This document shows, piece by piece, positions 36,111 through 47,711 of a stretch of 64,000 bases of DNA. Position numbers and translations under genes: made by a program. Source of the DNA: Epichloe hybrida (Eukaryota; Ascomycota; Sordariomycetes; Hypocreales; Clavicipitaceae); the NCBI GenBank assembly GCA_019022495.1, contig JAFEKR010000015.1, forward strand, positions 372,001-436,000. Reading direction: 5' to 3'. The notes below the pieces were generated by a model. That model was not told the DNA's origin and did not search any database. It worked only from the letters and a program-made list of their open reading frames with translations. The stretch's first letter is position 1; each line of letters starts with the position of its first letter.

Positions 36111-36540
36111 CAGCTCGTACTCATCAAATGGGAGAGATTCAACAGGTGGCTGGTAAGTAGGGCGATTATCTAAGAATCTCCTTGAGGCATTTAACGCCAT
36201 AGGATCGTCATACTACTGCTGACAGTATTTGGCGACGCGCTATCGAGCTAAGATGTATCAATTATTGTGTGTTCAAAGATGCTGATGTAGATGGGAACTC
36301 GACAAGGTGTCAAGGTATCGAGGGGAAAGGCTACGTGTTCAACTAATTGTCGCTGTTCGTTGGCAATTTCTGGTTGGACTGCGTTGAAGTGGCGATGGAG
36401 TTTTCGATCTTCTCTGGCGTTGTCTTCGACATTTGTAAGGTAATTATGAGATGATATTTCCTCTTCTTTGGTTCAGGTTGCTCTGGTTGTCGCAGCGCGC
36501 AATTACTACCATTTGTCAGGGTATCAAGGGGAAAGAAAAT
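35997..36540 (-). pseudogene. Fragment of unidentified (probably transposon) coding sequence
   Basis: The minus strand has a 67-codon open frame (36,200-35,997) with Y-Q-P-P-V-E-S-L-P-F-D-E-Y-E-L-R-L-D-I-I. It is preceded in frame by C-Q-Q-stop-Y-D-D-P, a Gln-to-stop change. Further upstream, a second frame reads R-E-D-R-K-L-H-R-H-F-N-A and A-F-P-L-D-T-L-T-P. The pattern is that of a decayed mobile element outside the main AT-rich blocks. I cannot assign a superfamily. Confidence 0.5.
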
Positions 36541-37048
36541 TCTGCTCTTCCTGGCTATAGCTCGTGGGGTGACAGTTGCGAAAGTGGGGTTTTCGCTGCT
36601 TGCCTAATTTAGATTTCAGAGGCCCCACCCCAACTTCCCCCCCACACTTCTCCACCAAGGCGTCTCGCAACTCGGCCTTAAAATTTTCCGCTCATTCCAA
36701 TCAGACTTGGACTTCTCCAGCATCCGACCAAGTGCCGCGCTGGCTGACTTGCATAATCCAGGGATTTCAATTTTGCCTTGAGAACTCTTCTTTTTGTCTT
36801 TCTTTTTCTTCTCTGTGCATTGGTCTTCCCTTTTTGGCATTTTTCCGGGAGAGATTTTCCAGTCATTTTGCTGCTACAAGGCCCCGTCAGCATCAAATCA
36901 TATTCATCCGATCTTGCTAAGTCTCAGGTCCATAAAACGTATCATGATGTAAATCCGCCACACTCGGGATGCTCACCATTGTAGATGACAGATCCCTTCG
37001 CACTTTGCTTTGGATAAGAGCACATCTCTTCATACAGCGTTCCTAGCC
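36541..37048. promoter_or_regulatory. Upstream region of the WW-domain gene
   Basis: A pyrimidine-rich leader (for example CTTTTTGTCTTTCTTTTTCT near 36,790) is typical of a fungal promoter or 5' UTR. No TATA box is obvious. A plus-strand open frame at 36,576-36,920 has no recognisable content. Confidence 0.4.
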
Positions 37049-37963
37049 ATGCCTGCTACTGCTTCTGCCCCCGCGTCGCCACAGCCTGCGAAAGAGTCCC
37101 CAGTCGCGGCGCCACAACCAAAAGAGATCGAGGACGCGACCGCGCAGGAGGGCCGCCCAGACGCAGACACTGCCTCCCCGACGTCGCGATCATCATCTGC
37201 GGACAAGGAGGAAGGCGAGGTCGATGGCGAAGACGAAGAGCAAATCGCCTCGGCGCCCCCTCTGCCCAGTGAACCCGTCCCGGGCTCTTCTGGACCACCG
37301 CTACCACCAAACGAAGCCGTGCCGCAGGCCGACGACGGATGGGACTGTCTTTGGGATCTCAATACCCAAGCCTGGTTCTTCTACAACCGCTTCACGGGCA
37401 AGACGCAGTGGGACAACCCGCGCGCCTCGAACCCGTCAACAGCAGACTCGGTTATAGCGCCGTCAAATACACCTGCGCCTGCACCTGCACCTGCAGCTCC
37501 AGCTTCATCATCATCATCATTAATCTCGACAGCCGCCGTAGCGAATGGTGCCGCCCCCCCATCCAGCGACGTCATAGTGGGAGGGTACAATCCCGCCATC
37601 CACGGCGACTACGATCCCAACGCCTGGTATGCCCAGAAATACACCCAGCCCGACGCATCATACGTTGCCCCCGAGGTGCCCAGTATGGAAGACGAGCCGT
37701 ACGTCGCCACAGCAGGGTTCAATCGCTTCACGGGCCATTTTCAGCAATTCGACGCGGGACCAGGTCGGCACACCGACGAGGCGAAATCCAAGCGGCAGAT
37801 GAATTCGTTTTTTGATGTCGATGCCGCTGCGACTGCGGACGATGGGCGCAGTCTCAAGGCTGAAAGGTCAAATCAGAGGATTTCGAAATCGGAGCTCAAG
37901 GCTTTCAAAGAGAGGAGAAGGGCTAGGAAGGAGGAGAAAAGGAGAGCATGGCTGAGAGATTGA
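37049..37963 (+). CDS. WW-domain protein
   Basis: A single-exon, 304-residue protein. The frame is open from 37,010, but the first ATG is at 37,049. The N-terminal 95 residues are Ala/Pro/Ser-rich with acidic patches. A WW domain spans about 96-126, with first Trp98, aromatic block F110-F111-Y112-N113, second Trp121 and Pro124. An Ala/Pro/Ser linker follows, then a conserved C-terminal region with G-G-Y-N-P-A-I-H-G-D-Y-D-P-N-A-W-Y and A-G-F-N-R-F-T-G. The tail is strongly basic and helical (K-A-F-K-E-R-R-R-A-R-K-E-E-K-R-R). WW domains bind proline-rich ligands; the basic tail suggests a nuclear or RNA-processing setting, which is inference. It converges with RIX1. Confidence 0.85.
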   Translation: MPATASAPASPQPAKESPVAAPQPKEIEDATAQEGRPDADTASPTSRSSSADKEEGEVDGEDEEQIASAPPLPSEPVPGSSGPPLPPNEAVPQADDGWDCLWDLNTQAWFFYNRFTGKTQWDNPRASNPSTADSVIAPSNTPAPAPAPAAPASSSSSLISTAAVANGAAPPSSDVIVGGYNPAIHGDYDPNAWYAQKYTQPDASYVAPEVPSMEDEPYVATAGFNRFTGHFQQFDAGPGRHTDEAKSKRQMNSFFDVDAAATADDGRSLKAERSNQRISKSELKAFKERRRARKEEKRRAWLRD

Positions 37964-38425
37964 TTGATTCTATTTCCCCACTCGACATAAGGGGCGTTTC
38001 CACCGTGGCCTGGCTTCCTCGTGTAGGAGGAAATAGCTGAATGGCCATCTCGAGGACACGGACATGAGGCGTACTTTGGATAGGCGTTACTGGCAAGGTT
38101 CATCTGCTCGCTATGTGAGCACAGGATAAAAAGACATGGGGACCTTTGTTTCCCTTTTTTTAATGAAGAATCCATCTCCTGTTTCAAAAAATACATTGTG
38201 TTTAGGACAATGGCTTCTCCTCAAGGCTATGATATCATGACGAGAGCCTGAGCATCAGCCTATATAGTGTAACCCAACTATTTTAGAAATCGAGATCCTT
38301 TCCCAATGAATTCTAGTCCTGGCGGTCGATGCTGTCTTGTCTAGTTGACATAAATACTGCTTTGACCGATTCATGCACTTTTGTTGCGTCTGTCCATTTC
38401 CGCCAGTATTTGTAATATTGGCCAT
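37964..38425. other. Convergent 3' ends of WW and RIX1 genes
   Basis: 462 bp separate the two stop codons. No gene or strong structure is seen; the two 3' UTRs are expected to share it. Confidence 0.5.
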
Positions 38426-40793
38426 CTATATGTCCTCGTCCTCGTCTTCATCGTCATCGAGCTCCATGTTCAGATGAACGCTCACATCACTATCGCCGTC
38501 ATCATCTTCCTTTTGTTGTTCAGTAGGAGGGATCGCCTCTGGGAGAATGGCTACTGCTGGCGGTTGAGCGATCTCCTGGCGCTTTGACGGCGCGGCACTC
38601 ACGTCTTCGTGCTTGCGTTTGGTGGGCGAATCTCCCGCCGATGTGGCCTTTACATCGGCCGTATTGGCCTCAAAAGGGTTGCTTTGAATCGGTAGGCTGG
38701 CGTTTCTGGTTCCATTGGGTGCCTCGTCTTGTTGCTGCGTCGTGGGACGCAAGATATCCTGAAGTGTTTGCTTGCTGGACTCCAGGTGGATTCTCTCGGC
38801 CTCGCGAATTTCTTGGTCATTATCAGGACTGTCTTCGTCGTCATCGTCATCGTCATTGTCGCTCGCTTGTTCAGCGTCTGCCACGTTTGCAAGCATGTCT
38901 GCGCTGCTGGGAACAGTCGAGGTACGGAGATTGCTTCGAAGGATCTCGAGGCCCTGACATTGGGGATATTGTTGTGACAGATGGGGCAAAATGCTGGGAT
39001 ACATGCGGCCGCGCTGGTCCTTGTAAGGGTTGAGAACGCTGGCCATCATGGCGTCGCAGTTTCTTGCTAGGATGGCCGTCTTGTCGAGTAGTCCGCGGAG
39101 AGTAGGCTTCAGGTGATGCTGTGGCAGGCTTGTCAACAGTCTTGTCAATAGTTCGTTGGCTGCAGACTTGTGTTGGGCATCCAATGACACAGAGGTTTCG
39201 GCCGCGATAGCTTGTGGCTGAAGAAAGAGGTCTGCGTTGGCGAGACTGTTATTGTAATTGCTGTTCTTCTTCTTGGGGTCAGCTTTTAAGGTTGCGGAAG
39301 GCTTGGCGGAAAGCTTTAGAAAGCCTGCATCTTCTTGGAGGTCACGACAGCAAGCGGCAATCAAGGGCTCTATTGAACCCACAGCTGCTCTCGACATGGT
39401 TGGGCCAACGTATGTCAGGATACTGCTGAGGAGTCTGTACCCTGCCTTTCGGATAGAAGGGTTGGCAATACCAGACCTGAAAACCCGGACTAAGTGGTCA
39501 AGAAGTTCGGGGATCAGCGCAATCATTCCTCGACCAAATCTGTGCAGCATTTGCGACGTCAATGCAAGAGCTGATAGATGGATGTCTGGCATGCAGCTCC
39601 AAAGTTCCTCCTTCTCTTCGCGGCTGATGGCGGCGTTCGTCTCCAGTGCTTGGTCCCACGTCTGGGGTTTCGGGTTCAGTCTCGCAATCAAACAGACTCT
39701 GGAAACTGCATCCACGAGGGCGCTGACAGGAACCACCACCGGTACCTTTGTCGGATAACTCAAACAATCGGCCAGGTAGTTGAAGATGCCCACCAGACGT
39801 TCCACCCCGGATGTTAGTTCTGCCCATGGGGGTAATTGATCGTTTGAAGTGCTTCCTCCCGCGGGCTCACCCTCAGGCCCAACGTTTTGTCTCGTATAGC
39901 CCGAGGTGCCTTCCCAAGTCTCGTCTACCGCGCGCAAAACCTGATCACCAGTAGCATGTAACTCTCGGAGCAAGCCATCCACTAGCTTGGCCCATTCCTC
40001 GCTCCCACCGGATTTGGCTGCCACGCAAGGAAGGCAGATGACTATTTTCCTGGCTGCTCGCTGTAATGACTGGGGTACTAGTAAATTGTCTGTGGAAGTT
40101 GGTGCCAAATAACCCCTAGCAGCAGCCCTCAAGGCCGAACTACTGGGTCTGAAAGTAGCAGGATACAACGGAATCAGTGTTGAGAAGGAGTCAAAGATAG
40201 TTTCGACTGTGCCCAAAGGAGCAGACGCCCGGCCTGAAGCCTGAGGCTTGATGAGTTGGAGGCATGCTGTGATGAACGTCGGGATAGTCGAAGTTGCTAT
40301 CTCGCGAACAAGAGTCTGAAAGGGCTGTACCGCTACGTAAATGCGTGTTAATGTCAAGATTGCCAGTTCCTTTGAAGGCAATGGATCTCCTTTCTACATG
40401 ACCGCGTTAGCTTTCACTGTCTGGCGCATCCTCACAGAGAACCTGAAATACCTGGACGATAGACAACAAGCCGCGAACCCATGAATCGGACGTGCGAAGA
40501 ATTTCCCAGCCTCCTACATCAATCATAGCCTTGATCAGGCCAATGGCGGCGAATCGGGCCTCACGACTGCGTCCATTCAAAAGCGTGGTAACACTGGCTC
40601 GCAATTTGTGGACGAGCTGGGCACTCTGAGAACCGTCATCTTTGGACTTTGCATCATGTGGCGTGGACAAAACATGTCTGCAGCGCAGGATATGCTTTGT
40701 GAGTGAGGGAACGGCGAGCGGTAATTGTGCCTGAGGCATGGAAGCAAGTTTCCTGCAAAGAACCTTCAGATCTGAAGGTGGTATTGGAGCCAT
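38426..40793 (-). CDS. RIX1: Pre-rRNA-processing protein RIX1 (Rix1/IPI2, PELP1 homologue)
   Basis: Two exons: 40,793-40,452 and 40,393-38,426, with a 58-nt intron (donor GTATTT, branch GCTAAC, acceptor TGTAG). This gives 769 residues. Residues from about 10 to 200 match the N-terminal RIX1 helical-repeat domain (L-P-L-A-V-P-S-L-T-K-H-I-L, then E-A-R-F-A-A-I-G-L-I-K). Further HEAT-like helices follow. The C-terminus has an Asp-rich stretch (about 630-650), a basic motif P-T-K-R-K-H-E-D and a terminal acidic tail, as in PELP1-type proteins. In yeast, Rix1 with Ipi1 and Ipi3 and the AAA-ATPase Rea1 removes ITS2 and releases pre-60S particles in the nucleus. It is divergent from the YPP1-like gene, with 680 bp between start codons. 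Confidence 0.92.
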
Positions 40794-41473
40794 GATGCCC
40801 TGTGGCTGATCTTGTCTGATAGCCTGGGTTTGACCTTGACGTGCTGAGACGATTGGTGACTTGTCATGTCAGCACAAAACCTCGGAGTCGACGCGATGAT
40901 AACAGGCGTGATGGTTGCGATCCGTTTGGAGTATGGTAGGCTGGGTATATCAGGATTGCGAAGCACGCATATTAGAAAACGGCAAAGACCCAATTGGATG
41001 ATACAGATGGTGGTTATTGTGATTGACAACGACCAGTCATGACAAATTATCAGCAGGAGGTTGATGGCACCGGCTTGTCGAACTTTTTTCCCGGGCCCTG
41101 GTTCGTGGGGGTCCACTTGGGCTTCTGATTGGTGCGCAGCTGTCTTGGCTATCAAATCTGGTTGCTTGGCCTCGGGAGTCGGAGGAAGGAGCACGAGTTG
41201 ACGATTTCCGCCTTTTGTCAGTGGTCACCCACCCTCGCACCTTCCTTCCGGTCACCATCTGATGGGTTGTCCTGTCTGTCCCGTCCGATCTTGCTTGTGA
41301 CGCCGCCTCTACATTGACTGCTTTTCTGTCTTGTGCCTTCACCAGCCCGTGTCGCCCGTTGCCGTCGCCCGTTGCCGTCGTCCCTCACCTCTTCTTGTGC
41401 TTGTGGCCCCTTTCGCCATGCTGCCGGAGCTTCCACAGTTCTAGTCTGTCAAAGCCCCTGATCTGGTCGCAAC
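40794..41473. promoter_or_regulatory. Shared divergent promoter region of RIX1 and YPP1-like
   Basis: 680 bp lie between the two divergent ATGs. A direct GTTGCCGTCGCCC repeat at 41,353-41,380 and several CCCGT/CCGTC blocks are present. No other gene is supported, although short minus-strand frames exist. Confidence 0.5.
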
Positions 41474-44400
41474 ATGAATGTAAGATGCTCAGACCTTGCA
41501 GTGCCCGACCGAATAAGACACCAGGCTGACTCGGCTTCTTTTGCTTGTCCAGCCAAAAGCCGCAAACTATATTGAGCAGCTTAATGGCGCGCGCTGCGAA
41601 GGAAACTGGGATGCTGTGCCGGAACTGGTCCGCAAGGTCCGCAAGCATGCTCCTGAAAGGACATGTACGTTACGCTTCGTTGAATGCCGAAGGCTTACTA
41701 TCTGCCACGCCTTTTGCTCGCTCCCCTGTGAGCTTCTTGCGAGAACCACGCTAATCAACGCCTCTTAGGTCTCACCTTGGCAGCCGAAACGGAATGCGCC
41801 ATCTCTCAAGTAACCGCTGCAGGTGCGAGACCGTCCGCTGCTCAAACAGCAGAGGACCTCGAGGTTTCGACCCGATTTCCGAATCTTTCAGCCGCAATTG
41901 CACAAGAGGATCACCACCACGAAGACAGATTCCAAGCCAAGGTCTGCATGGGTTGGCTACACTGGGTTGTCGGCGAATACAGCCAAGCTCTTGCTACCCT
42001 CCCCGCGAGCCTCGAATCCGAAGGCATCTCGCCCAAACGCACTGCCACCATCTCAGAGTGGACCAACTTGTGTGCCCTCAAGTCCGGCTACCTCGAAGCT
42101 AATTGCTTCATGCGGACCGACCAACGGACAGAAGCACTCTTGGCTCTTAGGTCTGCTGCGCCATCCTTGGAGGGAGTATGGTGTGGCCATGGGGTGCGCA
42201 AACAGCTGCGGTATTGGTCGGAGCTCTTTCTGACCGAGTTCTGCATGCTGTCGAGCCAGGCTGTGGAAACCGCCGAGTTGAACCTCGAGAACCCCGAGTC
42301 CATTGCCGGCTTTCGGGCTTGGGCGAGGTACTGGGACATCATGGGAGCATCTGTCACAGGCGGATTTGGTTTCAAAGGTTCTGTTCCGCGAAGAAGAATA
42401 TGGGCCGAATACTATGAGACCCTATCCCGCATTCTAGAAGCGGACCTGCCCTATGCCCCAGGGCATGTCCACTCGATTCCATCCGACTTGCCTGCACGCG
42501 CCCAGCTTCGATTGGAAATTAAGCAAACCGAGGCTGCCTATCGAGCGCTGATTCTAAACGAGACTAGATTTCCTAGGGCTGACGAAGACCGCGTAGAGGT
42601 CGAGGAATTTGTGAAGCGCGTAGTGGCAAACTGGACCATCCTTTGTGGCAGAGGCTGGAGAGAACAGGATTTAGGGCCTGGTGGTCGGGTTGCCCTGAGC
42701 CGCAATGTCCTCGAGACCTTGTATAGCGCTGCGACCCGGACATATCACTCTACGTGCATCCTTCGGTCCCTCTTCAGCGTGCATCTCGCCGTGGCAGAAT
42801 TCGATTTGGCTTTCAAGGCCTTTGATTCCTACTTGGAAATTGTCAGGAAAGGCAAGGCAAGAGTGGAAAAGACGGGTCGAACGGAAGCGAGCTTGGACGA
42901 AGATGGTATTGTGCTGGAAACCATGGCCCAGGCCATCTTGGCCCTGTGCCGCTACGGCCATCAACTCGCTGGCGAAAAGGCTCGGCAGCTGGGTGCGGAG
43001 CTGGAGGATTGGCTTTCCAAGCTGCCACAGATCAAATCTGCCGAAAACGGGACCTCTTCCGACTTGGAAGATGAGCCACGAAGTGGAATAAAGACATACG
43101 TTTCACCACATATCATTGCACTTGCCTGGCAAGCCATTGGCCTGTCTCATGCCCATTGGTCCAGAATCACGCATGAAGCAGGGTCGAGAACCGAAATACA
43201 GTCGAAAGGCATTCGATGCCTTCGCAAATCTTTGGCTGCCGAGTTCGGGCGTTCCAAGGACATCAGAAGCTACTTCAGTCTCGCCCTGCTCTTGGCGGAG
43301 AGAAGAGAGCTGACTGCAGCTATTGAACTGGTGCGGTCTGCGTTGCTGTGCAGCAAGGGCCAGGAAGAAAGCTACAGTCTCCATCACGGGCCTTATTGGC
43401 AGGAACGAGCACTGATACCGGTGTGGCATCTTTTGGCCTTACTTTTGAGTTCTAGACAAGACTACACCATGGCATCTCGGGCCTGCGAGGGTGCTCTGGA
43501 ACAGTTCAAGGACCCATCTGTTCTCTTTGGTAAGGCCGAAGCAAGCTTGCGTAGCGACCATCTCAAAGAGAACGCCGCCGAGGGTACCTCGGAAGCCCCT
43601 GCCCGGGGCTTGGTGGACGATATGGATGACGCAGAAAAAGAAAGTATTCTCGAAGTCAAGATGACACAGTTGGCCTTGGTGGAGCTCGTTGAAGGGCCAG
43701 ATGCCGCAGTCAATGCCAGCTCCGAGCTTCTTTCCCTATTTTCTCGCATGTTTGGTACACTTTCGGCTCAGCCAGCCGTGAACTCGTCCCCAACTCCTTC
43801 GGCAACACCAAAGACCTCCGGCACCATCCGAAGCCTCCGGGGAAGTATATTTGGCCACAAAGTAGACCGATCATCAACGGCAACCCGACAGGTCAGCGTC
43901 AGCACAGTCGGGGAAAATTCCGGCTTACCTTCAAGACCGGCAACTTCTAACAATTCCCCCACTGCTGCTGCTGCTCCGGCACTTCAAGTCACTGAGGAGA
44001 ATACCGATACTGCTGGAAGGTCTTCGCGGCGAGCCAGCAGCAGCCAGGATCAACGAGGCGAGTTGGGACAAAGGAACAGCCTGAGAAAACGAGACCGAAG
44101 CGGCAGTCGCCAACGGCCGGCCACTCACCAAGCCACTGTGGTGGATGGAGAGACATTCTTCACGCCTACGACAGAGGCTGATCAGCCCGACTTCTTCAAG
44201 AGCTTGAATAAGCTGGCTCCTGCTCGGGCACCGTCACTCAGTCGTGGAAAACCCGTCTCGTCGCTTCAGTCGATTGTATCTGCCACGTCCAAATCTTCGG
44301 CCGACGTGACTGAATCGACGAATGACATGACGCATGCGTCGCCCAACGTGCTGCCCCTCGTTCAGTTCTCGAAGGAGAAGGAGGCGGCTCAAAGGCTATC

Positions 44401-45299
44401 GCTCCTCATCAAAATTTGGCTTACGATTGCTGGATTTTACCGCCGCGCTGGTATGTTGGACGACGGCAGGGCTGCCGTTTTGGAAGCACAAAAGCTGCTG
44501 TCGGGCATGGAGTCAGAATCATCCAAAGAAGCTTGTGGAAGGGGGGTCACGAAAAGCAGCGGATGGGCAGAGCGGAGGAGCGTCGATGATTTGTGGGCTG
44601 ACGTATGGTCAGAGGTTAGTTTTTGTCAAATCAACACGTTTGTTCTTCTCATTAGTCTTGTTCAAAGTCGCTAACGAACGATACAAACAGCTGGGACTCT
44701 TGAGTGTCGCCAAGGGCCTTCCGTATAGTGCCAAAGCAGATTTTGAAACGGCTCTCACCCATTCTCCGGATCACCCAGTCGCCGTCACCGAGCTAGCCAA
44801 CATACTGTTGGACGTCTTCAGCGAGAAAGTGTTACCTCCACCAGTCATGCCGGCCCTAGATGGCTCCGATGACGGTGACAAAGCAGACCAGGCGTCGCCC
44901 AGAAAGGCCATGCAACAGGTGTTTGCGGAGACGCTTCCGTCTTCACCATTGGGACTTGGCCCGGTGGTCACCAAGACTGATGCCGTGCCGCTGTCTCCTC
45001 AGGGAGATGCTGCCGGCAGAAGCCCATACGACCAGTTGCCAGCCCCTTACAAGGCCAGTAAGCTGCCCCTTGTGGATCGCCTATCTGCACGCGAACGTGC
45101 ATTCACCCTCCTGTCCGGACTGACGCGCCTCGGAACTGGCTGGGATAACTCTGCTGCATGGTTTGCCATGGCTCGTGCTCATGAGGAGAGTGGACAAGCC
45201 GAGAAAGCCAAAGAAGTACTGTGGTGGTGCGTTGAATTGGAGGAGGCCAAGGGCGTGCGAGAGTGGCGGAGTTTGGGCAATGGGGGCTACATCATCTAG
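41474..45299 (+). CDS. TPR protein, YPP1/TTC7-like (PI4-kinase complex)
   Basis: Four exons: 41,474-41,479, 41,553-41,664, 41,769-44,614 and 44,691-45,299, giving 1,190 residues. Exon 1 holds only Met-Asn; introns of 73, 104 and 76 nt have GTAAGA, GTACGT and GTTAGT donors. The N-terminus reads M-N-P-K-A-A-N-Y-I-E-Q-L. A conserved block R-A-L-I-L-N-E-T-R-F-P (about 298-308), then V-V-A-N-W-T-I-L-C-G-R-G-W and H-S-T-C-I-L-R-S-L-F, fits the fungal YPP1 family, also annotated as filamentation protein Rhf1. TPR helices occur before and after a Ser/Thr-rich low-complexity insert (about 700-890); the last repeats are in exon 4. Ypp1 with Efr3 anchors the Stt4 PI4-kinase to the plasma membrane. Orthology is from remembered motifs. 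Confidence 0.85.
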
Positions 45300-46829
45300 T
45301 CGAAAGAGAAGGGAGGGGACCGGCCGAGAGATTGATAGATGTTGGCTTCTGCTGGCTTCTGCTGGCGTCTGCTGGCGTCTGCTGGCTTCTGCTGGCTTAT
45401 GGGTGTGTGTATACAACGTAATTAAGATTAATATGTCGAACTTGCAAAGACAAAGAGAAGAAACCGAGGCTGAACAGGCAACAGGCTGGCCACTGGACCG
45501 GATGGATCAACCAAGGTGAATTTGAAATAGGCTCGACACTAACCGAACACTATCTACTTGCTGATCAACTTCGAGCGACGTGACGTGGTGCGTGGTGCAG
45601 GAAGCAAACCCGATAGAGTTTGCGATGGAAAGAACTAATCCACGTATCAAAGCCCTGCTGCCATTGATACATCCTCGGACATGTTTGACAGTCTTTGCTG
45701 AATGTTGACCTTCGCCCGGATAGACAGTCTGCTTCCAATATTGTTTCCTATTAAGTGATCCTCTCCTTTCCCCTTCAAATTCTAAACCGCGAGCGCGCAT
45801 TCCTAGTTCGTCTCGGCCACAGTAGGTCGAATCTTCCAGGGAAGCCATCACCTAGGCTTCACCATGTCCGTCTTTCCCACTAGGTGGCAGTGGCGGAGAG
45901 CGCCATGTATAATTTGATCTGATGCATGATTTTGGAGCAAGCACAAAATTTTCATCGAGGCTTTTCCCGCCGTCACCCCTGTCACCTCCGTCACCGTCAG
46001 CCAGGTGGAAAAGTGAACAACAGCGACAACATCGCAGACGCTTCTTTTTCTTTCCATCTTCGGCCACTTTCGAAATACAAAATCATGTGTTGGATGAAAA
46101 AAAAGTCTGCCACCTGCTAAAGGTTATATGTTGTTGACTAGCGACGAAAACTATGACAAACGCTAAATCCGGGGGTGGCTGGCCCAAACGGCTTTTCTAC
46201 TTTCTTTGCACGTCGAGCTGACTTGGGAAGTCAGCCTGCTTTTTTTTTCTTTTCAAAAAAGGCCCTGCAAATCTTTAATTCAAAGTTTACTGGAAAATTT
46301 AGTGTTTTCCGGGGGAGACACGTCTAGGTTTCAGGGGGGGAAGCCCACGATTCGGTTTTCTTGTTAGTCTAGCACACTCTCTTTTTCCAGGGGGGGGGCA
46401 AGGTTTTATTTAGGATTCAGTAGGCATCTCGTCGTCGAAATTATGGTTTCTGTGAGTCATATTCTATGGCAGTGCTTATATTTTATGGTTTCTTTCCTCG
46501 GATGTAAGCTTTTTGAGTGCCTATGTGGCGTAGAAAGAATCATTTCGAAAGAGTCGACGTGACTGGCTTTTTCTTCTGAGATGACCATATATTAAGGGGG
46601 GGTTCTACCTGCCTTTATCGTCTTCTTTCGTGTCTTGTCTCTTTCCATTAATGCATTGTCTCTTTCCATCATTGTCTTGTCGTTGCAACTTTTCTGTCCA
46701 AAAGCTCTTGTCATCAAAAGACGTACTTACACAATCTTCCTCCTCATCTTACTTCTTTCTGTCCACCAAGACACACAGTATACAAAACAAAGGTATACGT
46801 ATAGAGCAAATATCTCTATAGCTTTCGAC
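45300..46829. other. 1.5-kb intergenic region
   Basis: This is the 3' flank of the YPP1-like gene and the promoter of the Gln-rich gene. It contains the decamer array (45,343-45,396), G-runs near 46,336 and 46,390, and a perfect 8-bp hairpin GCTGACTT-GGG-AAGTCAGC (46,217-46,235) followed by a T-run. Leader-like CTTTCC/TTGTCT repeats lie at 46,610-46,680. No gene is supported. Confidence 0.5.
45343..45396 (+). repeat. 10-bp tandem repeat in the YPP1-like 3' flank
   Basis: GGCTTCTGCT is repeated head to tail five times or more, two copies being GGCGTCTGCT. It begins 44 bp after the stop codon and is therefore probably in the 3' UTR. Confidence 0.85.
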
Positions 46830-46851
46830 ATTATATACAATTGTATATAAT
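46830..46851. promoter_or_regulatory. Perfect 22-bp palindrome next to a start codon
   Basis: The half-site ATTATATACAA is followed immediately by its exact complement, with no spacer. It ends one base before the C that precedes the ATG at 46,853. In DNA it could be a TATA-like or dimer-binding site; in mRNA it could form a hairpin just before the first AUG. Confidence 0.6.
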
Positions 46852-46852
46852 C

Positions 46853-47669
46853 ATGTACGCCCCAACCGCCACCATGGGCCACGATGCCGCTGCCCTCGCG
46901 CAGACTCAAGGCAACATCGCGGCCTGGTCTCAAAGCCTTGGCTTCGCACCAGGCTGGCTTCTGGCCAATAACTTCCCCCTCGACAAGGTCAACAGCCCGT
47001 GGCCTTTCGAAAGCCAGCTCATGGCTGAGGTCCTCGAGGCCTTTACAAAGAAGCGTGTTCCTCGTCATGAGGACCTCCTCCTACTGACCATGTGCTCCAG
47101 CACCGGGCAGGTCTGCCCCAATATGGAGCCATCTCGGCCACAGTCCTCGCACAACATCGAGGCCCTTATTCAAGCCATGCGGCAGTTCATCCATGCCGGC
47201 CCCGATGACTACATGGCTCGACGATTCCTTCGTCACGCATCGGCAGCCACGTCCCTCTCCCCAAGCACCTGTCAGTTGGTGATGGAAGCTAACTTGCCCT
47301 GCCAACGTGAGAGTCAACACGCCGCGTATCTGAGGGTGGTTGCCGTGGGAAAGGGAAGGAAGCGCAACCCTGTTGCAGCATGTCGTGATGCGCAGCCCAT
47401 GACCAGGGCCCAGTACAAGAAGTCGCAGCAGGAGATGAAGAAGAGCCACGACCGCACGGTGCGTGGGCTGAAGAATATGAGCAAACAGGGCATGTTCCCT
47501 TATCGAGAGTGGCTCCCGCCAACACCACAGCTGCCTTTACCACAGCTGCCACCATCACAGCCATCTTCATCATCATCATCACAACCATCATCATCATCAC
47601 CACCACAACCCTCATCATCATCATCATCACCACCACAACCACAACCATCATCATCATCATCATCATCAT

Positions 47670-47711
<42 letters not shown>

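Noticed and set aside
45507..45851. 114-codon minus-strand open frame after the YPP1-like gene
   Set aside because: No motif, and overlapping frames on both strands.
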